Below are positions 1 through 10,100 of a stretch of DNA of 64,000 nucleotides, piece by piece. Both the position numbers and the translations under genes were made by a program. Origin of the DNA: Hexactinellida sp. DTS-2022 (taxonomy: Eukaryota > Porifera > Hexactinellida). Within the stretch, counting starts at the first letter, position 1; every line of letters begins with the position of its first letter. Below the pieces are notes generated by a model. That model was not told the origin of the DNA. It was given only the letters and a program-made list of their open reading frames with translations, and made no database searches. The DNA lies in contig JAPNXP010000014.1 in assembly GCA_028753945.1 (NCBI GenBank), positions 434,001-498,000 of the forward strand, in the 5' to 3' direction.

Positions 1-19
1 TTATCATAAGAGCTTGGGA

Positions 20-175
20 AGTACTTGTACTTGTACTTAAGTACTTTCGTAAATTTTTCATTGTACTTGTACTTGTACTTAAGTACTTTAAGTTTACCTG
101 TACTTGTACTTGCATTGTACTTAAATATCTGAAAAGTAGTAGTACTTGTACTAAAGTACTTTCAAATGTACTTGA
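20..175. repeat. GTACTT-word repeat cluster
   Basis: The hexamer GTACTT and its reverse complement AAGTAC recur about a dozen times and form imperfect palindromes. The layout (a short word repeated directly and inverted) resembles the TIR elements elsewhere in the window, but no clean ends are visible. Confidence 0.6.
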
Positions 176-401
176 ACCCAACCCTGCTACTAACAGAGTC
201 TACTGTATACGAACTAATTAATAGTTAATAGAACTGTACTAATTATAGAATTGTACAATATTATTTGTTGTTGTTTACTTTATACGAATGTTTGTATAGG
301 ATATGTGCAGTGTCTCGATATTTATTCCTTACATGAGTCAGTTCGGGAGACAGTTAGGTTCTACACCCAAATGGACTGGATTAGCAGGTTGTATAAGAAT
401 G

Positions 402-562
402 TACAGTAGAACCTCGTTAGTAGGAACACCAGGGGACCGTCAAATGTGTTCGCTTTATCCGGAATTCGTATTAACTGGTGTTATTTGTATTGAAAAGGCT
501 TTGAAGGGGACTGAAATAGTGTTCGTATTAACTGTGTTCTTATTAACGAGGTTATACTGTAC
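402..562. mobile_element. MITE family A
   Basis: Starts TACAGTAGAACCTCGTTAG and ends AACGAGGTTATACTGTA, so it has terminal inverted repeats within TA. The interior holds the family words (rearrangements of GTTAATACGAAC) and the core CAGGGGACCGTC. The ORF across it is not a gene. Confidence 0.85.
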
Positions 563-612
563 TTTCATAAATACAGTGGAAAAAGTCAAAATATATTTTT
601 TTGAAATTTAGG

Positions 613-720
613 TGTACAGTGGAGCCTCCCATAACGGACACTCCAAATAGCGGACAACCTCTAAATAACGGACAACGGTTCCGGTCCCAAGGTGTCCGTT
701 GTTCAGAGGCTCTACTGTAT
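613..720. mobile_element. MITE family I
   Basis: About 107 bp with ends CAGTGGAGCCTCC and GAGGCTCTACTG. The word AATAACGGACAA repeats inside and the core reads CCGGTCCCAAGG. Only copy of this family in the window. Confidence 0.75.
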
Positions 721-730
721 TTATTTACTA

Positions 731-880
731 ATTATATGTAGTATCATTTGTCAAATGGGGTTAATTAACCAATGTGTGACAGATAATCCTTTTTGTATTT
801 ACAAACAGGTCAAATAATCGTGGGATTTTCCTAGAATTATGTGATAAATAACGTTTGAAAGGCACCTAACAATATTTTTT
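731..880. repeat. Degenerate family P element
   Basis: Shares 'aatgtgtgacaga' and following blocks with the better copy at 6722-6862, but its ends are eroded. No gene. Confidence 0.45.
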
Positions 881-939
881 TATGTTTAGGTTCTTTCTAT
901 GGATTATTTCAAGTGATATCTTCTCCAATTGTAGTGAGT

Positions 940-941
<2 letters not shown>

Positions 942-970
<29 letters not shown>

Positions 971-994
971 TAATAATAATAATAACAACACAAC
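942..994. repeat. (AAC)n(AAT)n microsatellite
   Basis: An uninterrupted AAC run grades into AAT. It produces poly-Asn and poly-Leu reading frames that are artefacts. Confidence 0.9.
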
Positions 995-1126
995 AGTTAT
1001 CATATATACTTTGTCAGTTTTGGGAGTCTTGGATATAAATATTTGTTTGTTTATTACCCCATACACTTATAGAAATTATGGATTTTAATTTTTAATACTA
1101 ACACCCATTATATAATTACCCAAGGG

Positions 1127-1262
1127 ATTATTTATATATCAACCAACACCTTCAAAAATATAAAAACCCGGCTTCGCAAAGGTGAATTTTGATGTTAAAA
1201 ATTACTTTAAAAGTGCGCCTGAAAATTGCATTTCAAAAGGTGTTGTCCGATATACATTAATT
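1127..1262. mobile_element. MITE family L
   Basis: Foldback element with TIRs close to TATATCGGCCAACACCTTTT and the internal block 'cccggcttcgcaaaggtgaa'. It ends about 54 bp before the DPH6 start codon and so probably lies in its promoter or 5' leader. Confidence 0.7.
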
Positions 1263-1315
1263 CCTATATTAATTAACACATATTATTTACCTAATTAGCT
1301 AATACAAACAGTACC

Positions 1316-3298
1316 ATGAATGTTGTAGCACTGATTAGTGGCGGCAAAGACAGTTGTTATAACATAATGCATTGCATTAACCGTGGACATCGGATTGTCG
1401 CTTTAGCAAATATAAAACCACACACACAAGGCGAAATAGACAGTTATATGTATCAATCAGCTGGTAATGAAGCTATAGGGATAATAGCAAAAGCAATCGA
1501 CATTCCATTGTACCAAATCGAGACACAGGGAATTGCGAAAGTTAAAGATTTATTTTATACACAAACAGAGAATGATGAAATAGAAGATTTATACCAAATT
1601 TTGAAAATTGTTATAAACAAACACCCTTCAATTCGTGGTGTTTCTAGTGGTGCAATTTGGTCAAATTATCAGCGTTTGAGAGTTGAAAACATTTGTTCGC
1701 GTCTCGGTATAATTTCTCTATCATATTTATGGAAATTCGACCAAAGTTTTCTATTACGAAATATGATCGAATCAGGTCTAGATGCTATAACAGTTAAAAT
1801 AGGGTCATTAGGCTTAATACCTGAGAAACATCTAGGGAAACACCTTCATGAATTGGAACTGGAACTAATTCGTTTAGGGAGAGATTGCGGATTGAATGTT
1901 TGTGGGGAAGGAGGTGAATATGAAACTATAACTTTGAACGCTCCTTTTTTTAAAAAGAGAGTTGTAATTGATAAATTCGAGACTGTAATAGCCTCCAAAG
2001 ATCCTTATAGCCCAGTTGCTTTTATAAAAATTATAGAAATGCATTTGGAGGATAAAGTTACAGACGAATTTCCTATAATTGTAACCCCGAATCTTTTGAA
2101 AAACCCGTTTTTAGAATCAAATGGGAAATCTGAATTACTGTTTAATCGGTCTATTAAATGTGTGACAGATTTTGAAGCTAAACATTCAGTGGAAAATGTA
2201 AAAATATGTTTTGGAGAAAAATATTTTTGTTTGAGTGCAATCGCATTTTCAGATACAACAGATATTGAAAAAGGTGTCAAAACAATGTTCCAACAAATAG
2301 AAACCGAATTAACAAACTACAAACTTAATTTCTCACAAATTATAAATACAAACCTACTACTTTCTAATATGAATAACTTCACAATTATTAATACTATATA
2401 CTCAAAATATTTCCAAATAAAACCACCATCAAGAGTATGCATACAAACTATACAAAACCCAAGCATTATTTTAAAACTAGAATTAATCGGTGTATTAAGC
2501 GAAGCGACTTTATATTGTATGCACGTACAATCCTATAGTTATTGGGCTCCAGCAAATATTGGGCCATATGCACAATGTTATACCGTCAACCAATGGGTAT
2601 TCATTGCTGGGCAAATAGGCCTTATTCCGTCACAAATGGAATTAACAGAAATTAATATTCAACCACAGTTAAGTTTGGAGCATTGCCAAACTGTGTTAGC
2701 TGCTAATAATTCTGATGTAACGTGCTATTTAACCGGAATTTGTTATGGAACTAACTGGAATGTTCTAGAACAATCTCACTATATATTTAACACACTGTAT
2801 GGAGTTGAAGTGGCACATCATATGGCGTATATTATTATTCCGGCATTGCCGAAAAATGCGGTTTGCGAGTGGCATTTGACAGCTGTGACAAGTGAAACAT
2901 TTGACACCTTTAAAAAGCAAACTTTCCAAATTGAGAATGAAACTTTAAAATCGAATGTTACTATATTTAGCTCTGCAAATGATGCCGCTTTTACAATTCA
3001 CTTTTGTTCTCAAAAAGAAATTAGCGAATTCCAATTCGAAACTTTAGAGAAAGAAATTCCTTTTGTTTTGCGAGAAATAAAATCTGAAATCGATTTTTCT
3101 AACCACAATTTGGCGGTTATTCGTGTATGGACTGTATTAACACATTCCAATATAGATATTATGTTGTCAAGCTTGCTACAGAAAGTTTGGCTCAAACATA
3201 CATGCACAAAACAAGTGAATGTTAGTGTTTACCAAACAGAAGGAATTGTTTACAAACTACCTTGTTTCCTAATTATGCAAGTGTTGATATTGCCATAA
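1316..3298 (+). CDS. DPH6: Diphthine--ammonia ligase (DPH6 / ATPBD4)
   Basis: Intronless 660-residue protein. In known DPH6 enzymes the last step of diphthamide synthesis on elongation factor 2 is ATP-dependent amidation of diphthine. The N-terminus has the ATP-pyrophosphatase P-loop SGGKDS at residues 8-13, followed by the conserved adenine-binding and CGEGGEYET regions near residues 195-205. The C-terminal half matches the two RidA/YjgF-like domains found in long eukaryotic forms; 'YWAPANIGPYAQC' and 'WVFIAGQIGLIP' mark the first. The length agrees with yeast and plant long forms rather than the short vertebrate form. The first ATG sits beside the P-loop strand, so the start is secure. An L element lies just upstream and an A element follows at 3420. 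Confidence 0.93.
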   Translation: MNVVALISGGKDSCYNIMHCINRGHRIVALANIKPHTQGEIDSYMYQSAGNEAIGIIAKAIDIPLYQIETQGIAKVKDLFYTQTENDEIEDLYQILKIVINKHPSIRGVSSGAIWSNYQRLRVENICSRLGIISLSYLWKFDQSFLLRNMIESGLDAITVKIGSLGLIPEKHLGKHLHELELELIRLGRDCGLNVCGEGGEYETITLNAPFFKKRVVIDKFETVIASKDPYSPVAFIKIIEMHLEDKVTDEFPIIVTPNLLKNPFLESNGKSELLFNRSIKCVTDFEAKHSVENVKICFGEKYFCLSAIAFSDTTDIEKGVKTMFQQIETELTNYKLNFSQIINTNLLLSNMNNFTIINTIYSKYFQIKPPSRVCIQTIQNPSIILKLELIGVLSEATLYCMHVQSYSYWAPANIGPYAQCYTVNQWVFIAGQIGLIPSQMELTEINIQPQLSLEHCQTVLAANNSDVTCYLTGICYGTNWNVLEQSHYIFNTLYGVEVAHHMAYIIIPALPKNAVCEWHLTAVTSETFDTFKKQTFQIENETLKSNVTIFSSANDAAFTIHFCSQKEISEFQFETLEKEIPFVLREIKSEIDFSNHNLAVIRVWTVLTHSNIDIMLSSLLQKVWLKHTCTKQVNVSVYQTEGIVYKLPCFLIMQVLILP

Positions 3299-3419
3299 AA
3301 TATATTCACATATTTAGTTGTATTAAACGAATGTAGTTTTGAATGCTTTTTACTGTTGTTATTAGACAAACCTTGAGGTGTGAAAATATCAGAAATTACT
3401 GGTGAAATATATTTAGACA

Positions 3420-3587
3420 TACAGTAGACTCTGTTAATAGGAACACGGTTAAGGGGAATGAATATACAAGGTTAATTTCCCTAGCCTATACAAATGCATG
3501 CAAGTGACTCCGGTTAATACGAATTCCGGATAATACGAACATATTAAGACGGTCCCCTGGTATTCCTATTAACAGAGTCTATTGTAT
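3420..3587. mobile_element. MITE family A
   Basis: Ends TACAGTAGACTCTGTTAATAG and AACAGAGTCTATTGTA, with the core 'gacggtcccctgg'. It fills most of the 378 bp between the DPH6 stop and the first recognisable exon of the MFSD9-like gene. Confidence 0.85.
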
Positions 3588-3675
3588 ATCAATTAAGATA
3601 CCATTCAATATACTATCCAGATGTTATATTATCTCAAATTCCTATGTGTATATAACGTTGCTATGGGTTCTATAG

Positions 3676-5013
3676 GGGCGACTGAGTGATAAGTATGGAA
3701 GGAAACCCGTAATGATAGTTTGCTATTCGATAACTTCTCTTGGTTATGGGATATTAACTGTTACAGCTAGTTACACTGGGTTTGTGATAGCTAGGATTAT
3801 ATCAGGTAAGGGACATTCATTGGTGATTGGGTTATAATCAGTGTATCATACAGCCATTTGTAATTCTAACTTATCGGTTTATTCTAACTATTAGGAATGC
3901 AATATTTTGTAAGAAATTCCAACTTTACTAGTATTTTTCATCGATTTTTTCTAACTATTTTTATCTGAAAAGAAATGGTTAGAAAAAACCAGTTTCAACT
4001 GTAATAAAAGTCATTTTGTAATATCGGCCAAAGTCATTTTGTAATATAGAAATTATAAATTGAATATATGTATGCCTATATAAAACGCTATAATTTGATT
4101 GGGCCGCTATAACATTCCATGTACCCCTATAGGTAGCTTCAAACAAGGCATACTTCTCTCTAAGGCCTATCTATCAGACGTGACAGCTGCCAATTCATTC
4201 ACAGCAGTTATGGGTAATTTCGCTTCGAGTGTAACCGCAGGTTCTGCCGTTGGCGTTGTTATTGGAGGACATTTGGCAACTTTCGATCCAACATTCCTTA
4301 CTTCTGCTGTTGCTATAACAATCACTTTTCTATTTTTAACAGTTTTCATGTTTTTCATTCCAACATCGCAAACTCATTTATCCGTTGATGTTAAATCGAA
4401 GAATCCTTCATTTCATGACATTCCAAATCTCCTTATTCGTTACTGGGATGTGTTGCTATTGAGATTAGCTCAGCAATTTGCTGAAATAGTATACTACACA
4501 AACTTGATTCTATTTTTAGAAGAAAATTACTCATTTTCTCTAAAGGAAGGTGGCTATATTTTGGCTTTCAACAGTATTTGTGCGATTTTTGCCGCGCGTT
4601 CAACAAATATGATTCTTACGAAAATATACAACAACAATAATATAACTCTCATTTTACATTTCACATTTTTATGCGCCTTTGGTTATTTAATGATACTATT
4701 ATTAGACGTCTCAATTCTATTTTTATCCTTGTTCTTTATTGAAACTTCTTCTATGATTTTCCGTTTAGCCCATTTGAATTTGTTAATGGAGAGAGTATCA
4801 AATGATGACAAAGGAGTTTCTATTGGTCTTATTACGGCGGTTGGTTCTATTGCTAAAATAATCGCACCTGGTTTATCCGGATATTTATATGAATTAGATT
4901 ATAAATATCCTATGATTGTGTCTTGTTGTTGTTGTTTATCTTCTTTGTTTGTGTTGTTTATTGTCGCGAAAAATAAAATTACAAATACAGAAGAATCACA
5001 AGTAACGAATTGA
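3676..5013 (+). CDS. MFSD9-like major facilitator transporter, 5' end not found
   Basis: Two exons can be joined. Exon 3676-3805 encodes the MFS motif A (GRLSDKYGRKP) and transmembrane helix 3. After a GTAAGG donor the frame continues at 4133 (acceptor 'ctatag') through SFKQGILLSKAYLSDV to the stop at 5013. The C-terminal half (YWDVLLLRLAQQFAEIVYYTNLI region, GSIAKIIAPGLSGYLYE) resembles animal MFSD9, an orphan solute carrier. Motif A lies between helices 2 and 3, so helices 1 and 2 should lie upstream. Only 378 bp separate it from DPH6, nearly half of it a MITE, and a stop precedes the first exon in frame. Either an exon is unrecognised or the gene is 5'-truncated. Substrate unknown. Confidence 0.7.
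3868..4003. mobile_element. MITE family O (intronic, uninterrupted copy)
   Basis: Lies in the MFSD9-like intron. The ends carry inverted forms of 'ggttagaaaaaaccagtttc'. It is the empty-site reference for the B insertion at 53232-53333. Confidence 0.8.
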
Positions 5014-5213
5014 TACTTTTATTTATTGTTGTTGTTGTTGTTATTGTTGTTTTAAATCTGTAAATATAAACATATTATTTTATAAGAATTACTTATATAT
5101 CGGCCAACACTTTTACTATTGTAATTTTACACTTAACACAATTGACAAAAGTTACAAACACTTATTTTATTATTTTAAAAAGTTAGATTTGTTACAAATT
5201 TACAGATTCCAAG

Positions 5214-6206
5214 ATGGTACAAGGCATGTACATAGTTACACTATGTGTATTTTGGTATGCATTCGCTACTGGCACAAACTTATTTTCAAAACAAGTCCTT
5301 GATTTATTCCCTTATCCCTTCACAATTTCCTTAACTCACTTCACAGCTATAATACTGTGTGTTCGTCCCATCCTATTAGTAACTGGAACTAACGGGTTTA
5401 ATGGTTCCGGTGCACAAAAGAGAGTTTATTACAGACGATTAACCGGACTTTCTATTGGCAAAATATTCTCGAGTGTTTCATCACATATTTCAATACTTCA
5501 TATCCCAGTTTCTTATTCACATACGGTTAAAGCTACTATGCCAGTTTTCACAGTATTCTTTTCAAAATGTTTGCTAAACGAAAGTCATTCATTATTAGTG
5601 TACCTAACTCTAGTTCCTATTATTGGTGGTGTTTTAATGGCAACTGTGTCTGATATTATAATTGACACTTTGGGTATTGTAAATGCACTTTTGTCAACTG
5701 GTGCCTTCACACTACAAAATATATATTCTAAAAAGGTAATGCGTGATATTGAAATACATCAATTACAATTATTAGAACATATGACTATTATTGCATTGGT
5801 ATTTTTCATTCCTGTATGGGCGATTGTTGATGGACAGATTTTTCTATTTGGAAATGCAGATTTTGAGAACGAAAATTTATTCCGAATAATAACCTTACTT
5901 ATTCTAGCCGCCTTATGTAATGTTGGACAAAATATTTTCGCGTTTTTTGTCATATCAACCGTAACACCGCTTAGTTATTCAATTGCAAACGTTTCTAAAA
6001 GAATTGTTATAATTTCAGTTTCTCTATTATTCTTTAAAGATCCATTTACCCTGACAACCGTTTTAGGAATGTGCATTGCTATTACAGGAGTATTTCTTTA
6101 CAACAGAGTTAAGCTAGTTAGAATCAGGGAAATTACAAAACCGATTCTCCCACTTACAAAGGATTTCTCTCCTATTTCTGACAAAGGAAATCTCTTTACT
6201 GCTTAA
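5214..6206 (+). CDS. SLC35E1: SLC35E1-like nucleotide-sugar / triose-phosphate translocator family protein
   Basis: Intronless, 330 residues, about ten hydrophobic segments. The central block VSHISILHIPVSYSHTVKATMP and the downstream LQNIYSKKVMRD and PLSYSIANVSKRIVIISVSL blocks are characteristic of animal SLC35E1 in the drug/metabolite transporter superfamily. Members sit in Golgi/ER membranes; the substrate of SLC35E1 is not firmly known. The length is shorter than vertebrate forms, which have longer tails. The start is the first ATG (AAGATGG context); the 5' leader contains a half L element at about 5096-5150. Confidence 0.88.
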   Translation: MVQGMYIVTLCVFWYAFATGTNLFSKQVLDLFPYPFTISLTHFTAIILCVRPILLVTGTNGFNGSGAQKRVYYRRLTGLSIGKIFSSVSSHISILHIPVSYSHTVKATMPVFTVFFSKCLLNESHSLLVYLTLVPIIGGVLMATVSDIIIDTLGIVNALLSTGAFTLQNIYSKKVMRDIEIHQLQLLEHMTIIALVFFIPVWAIVDGQIFLFGNADFENENLFRIITLLILAALCNVGQNIFAFFVISTVTPLSYSIANVSKRIVIISVSLLFFKDPFTLTTVLGMCIAITGVFLYNRVKLVRIREITKPILPLTKDFSPISDKGNLFTA

Positions 6207-6308
6207 CTGATAATCTAGTTGTTATTTCATACATTGTTGTTGTTGTTGTTGACAAATTAGATCATAATTATACATATCTGTTAGATTAATTTAAATTCAT
6301 ATTTATAT

Positions 6309-6486
6309 ACAGTCAACTCTCGTTATAACGAAGTGCTTGGGACCTGTAAATCCCTTCGTTATATCCGGATATTCGTTATAAGCGGATAATAATTAATGCA
6401 TTTAGTGCTCTGAGGGAAAATATCCATTTCGTTATAAGTGGTTATTTCGTTACATCCGACTTGGTTATAACGGGAGTTCACTATAT
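6309..6486. mobile_element. MITE family C
   Basis: Ends TACAGTCAACTCTCGTTATAAC and GTTATAACGGGAGTTCACTATA, with core 'cttgggacctgt'. The word TTCGTTATAACGAA and its variants recur throughout. Confidence 0.8.
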
Positions 6487-6721
6487 AGGTAAATAATTGA
6501 GTTTAATTAATAAGTTATCTCTCAGTTAGTTATAATTGCTTTTGCTTAGTTAGAAGCTGTATAACTCGTGAACGAATCCATCATTTAATATAGAAGAATA
6601 GAAGTCACATGTTAATCATGATAAGATAGGAATTTGAACAGATAAATTCATTTATGTACATCAAATTATATTTATTTAGTTGATTCATTAATGCCACTAA
6701 TTAAAACCAACATAATACATA

Positions 6722-6862
6722 GGTACCATTCAAACGTTACGTAACGCTTCCAAGGGGGGAGGGGGTCAACTAATGTGTGACAGACCAACCTTTTTGAATT
6801 ACACAATGGTCCAAAAAACGTGTAATTTTCATGGAATTTTGCGGTACGTAACGTTTGCACAG
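6722..6862. mobile_element. MITE family P
   Basis: Ends 'aaacgttacgtaacgcttcc' and 'gcggtacgtaacgtttgca' are inverted. A G-rich block (ggggggaggggg) follows the left end. Related fragments at 731-880 and 14510-14620. Confidence 0.65.
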
Positions 6863-7105
6863 TATGTAAATACTTATGGGAACTGTTAATTGGGATAATA
6901 GGTGTATTTAATAAATGTTATTATAATATTCTTGTAATATTTCCATATTAGCATTCTTAAATTATTTTCGGTCCCCTTCAAAGCCTTTAAACACTTAGTG
7001 ACACCTGTTAATACGAATTCGGATTAGAGGAACAATTTCCCACTCCCTTTGGGTTCCTACTAACAATAATTCTGTTTATTAACCAACTTATTTTCCTATA
7101 GCAAT

Positions 7106-10100
7106 ATGAATATACATTATATTGTATGCATATTTTCCATATTTTGTTTGATTTCTCAATCGGAAACTGGGTTTATTCGCCCAGCGAGAGATGTGCCAGC
7201 TGATGAAAATGCAGATTTGAAAAATGTTTGTGACCGATTTAACACACATAATGACGTCATAACTAATATGCTGAGGGGATTCTCACAAATGGAGTGCGTT
7301 GTAACAAACAAACAAACAAACAAACAAACAACAAACAAATAACAAATAAACGAGCAGAAATACAAACTAAACTAACAAACAAACTAACAAACAAACAAAC
7401 AAACAACACAAATACAGTATACTCCGCTTAATAGAGCCAACGGTTAATAGATTTCTCCGCTTAATCGGGTCAAAGTAACCTGGTCCCGAGGTGACTCTAT
7501 TAAGCTGAGTCGACTGTAGTTGTTTAAGAAAGTGCCTCAAAATAAAAATGCAGTCGGCACAGCTGTAATTTTAGATTTTTTAGTCCTATTCTAATTAATC
7601 CCAACTTTGTATATAATTAACTAGACTAGAGGGACATAGACAATATACACATAATACTAGCAGATTGTATCAATAGCAATAATAATATTACCAGTAGGCA
7701 TATACTGTCGGCACAGCTGTAATTTTAGATTTTTCAGTCCTATTCTAATTATTAATAACTTTTTCACTATACTACCTATCTTAATTAACACACAACCAAA
7801 CAAACAAACAAACAAAGACTGTAGTTGTTTATGAAAGTGCCTCCAAATGAATATACTGTCGGCACAGCTGTAATTTTAGATTTTTCAGTCCTATTCTAAT
7901 TATTCCTAACTTTTTCACTATACTACCTATCTTAACAAACAAACAAACAAACAAACAAACAAACAAACAAACAACAAACAAACAACACAATATATATATA
8001 TATCCTATATAGCACTATACTACCTATCTAATACGCTACATTCCATTAGGGAGGTTATCTTGCTACCAACGGGAGACTCCACAGATCTCTACAGATACAC
8101 TCTTACAATCTGTAACACTCTCGGGACCGTGGATGGTATTCCCCACTGTGCGATTAGGCAGGACAAGAAGTATGCGGACGGGGTGTACCAGAATCTCAAG
8201 TGTCTCGGGACAACTGATGTCATGCAGATTGCCCCTAGTTAGTTATTGGATAGCATAGTTAGTTATAGCATAGCATAGTTAGTTATTGCATAGCATAGTT
8301 AGTTATTGCATAGCATAGTTAGGTATTGCATAGCATAGTTAGTTATTGTACCGTTTGGGAATGGAATAAGTACGTATTATTGACACTACGTACATAGTCA
8401 TAGATATACATATAATTGACAAAATTTGTTTATACAAGTTAGTACGTACTAAGCCGAAGTACGTACTAACCGAGTTTATCCTACATAGAAATACATACTA
8501 CTTTATAAACTTGGTTAAAAATTTAAAAACTTAAATAATTATATAATATAAAAAAGGTTAACTTTTGATATTGAAATTGACCTTGCTAGTGCCTGAAATT
8601 ACAATAGAAAAGTGTTGGCCGATATACAAGTAATTCCTTTTATAAAATCCCAAAATTTACTTATGAACACAGTTCTAATTTGAAAAATTGAATTTCAAAT
8701 CCATGCGAAAACCAGAAAGATTTAAGTATTAGCTTTTGGGGGATTTATTAATTCTACTGTTATTCTAATTTGTTACTATTTAGGTTCTAAACAAGAGGTC
8801 AAGGTTGATTGGGCAGAAATATGGTTCTTTAACGGCAGCAAATACAACACGCATTGCGGTAGCATAAATAGAACGGCCAGGATTGTGTTCGTGTGTGATC
8901 AGAATCAGGGAGAAAATGTTAGTGTACTATTGTATTAGTGGACTATGGATATTAATATACAGTAGAACCTCGTTAGTAGGAACACCAGGGGACCGTTAAA
9001 ATGCTTTATAGAGCTTCCTTATATGTAGACGGTCTATAAAAGCCCATATAAATTAAGCTAAAATTTGTATACCGTCTATACATTTTGTAGATGGTTAATA
9101 CGAAATTCCGATTAATATGAACACTATTTCAGTCCCATTCAAAGCCTTTTGATAGAAATTATATTGGTTAATACGAATGCTTTCGCCTTATCCGGAATTC
9201 TTATTAACCAATATCATTTGTATTAAAAGGCTTTGAAGGGGACTCAAAAATTGTTCGTATTTACTGTGTTCCACTAACGAGGTTCTACTGTATTACGATT
9301 GTCCCCTGGTGTCCCTAGTAACGATATGAGAATAAGGAATTCGGTTACACAGGTGTATTTAGGTTAACTTTCAGTTCGTTGAGGAGGACAATGAGGACGG
9401 AAAGCTATGCAGCTATCTGTTCATAGCAGAGACTGGATTAGTGTGTGTTCCTAAAGTGTACAGCATTAACGGGATATGGATATTCATTATGCTGTGAGTG
9501 GTAGAGTATGATAGTAGTGTGATAAGTAGTATGTATGTTAGTTTGTTAGTTTGTTTGTTTGTTGTTTGGTTGTTTGGTTGTTTGTTTGTTGGTTTGTTTG
9601 TTGTTTGGTTGTTTGTGTTTGTTTGTTTGTTTGTTGGTGTTTGTTTGTGTGGTTGTTTGTGTTTGTTTGTTTGTTTGTGTGGTTGTTTGTGTTTGTTTGT
9701 TTGTTTGTTTGTTTGTTTGTTTGTTTGTTTGTTTGTTTGTTTGTATGTTTGTTTGTTAGTTTGCTTATTTGTTTGTTAGTTAGTTAGTTTGTTTGTTGGT
9801 TGTTTGTGTTTGTTTGTTTGTTTGTTGGTTGTTTGTGTTTGTTTGTTTGTTTGTTTGTTTGTTTGTTTGTTTGTTTGTTTGTTCATTTGTTCATTTGTTT
9901 GTGTGGTTGTTTGTGTTTGTTTGTTTGTTTGTTTGTTGGTTTTTGTTTGTTTGTTGGTTTGTTTGTTTGTTTGTTTGTTTGTTTGTTTGTTTGTTTGTTG
10001 GTTGTTTGTGTTTGTTTGTTTGTTTGTTTGTTGGTGTTTGTTTGTTTGTTGGTTTGTTTGTTTATCTATTTGTTTGTTTATTTATCTGTTTATCTGTTCA

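Noticed and set aside
20-175. Possible telomeric or subtelomeric repeat
   Set aside because: The word GTACTT is palindromic in arrangement and unlike TTAGGG-type repeats; it is surrounded by ordinary MITEs.
303-611. 102-codon ORF near the window start
   Set aside because: Most of it is a family A MITE, and the same peptide fragments recur wherever A elements occur.
866-1088. Poly-Asn and poly-Leu ORFs
   Set aside because: Microsatellite translation on both strands.
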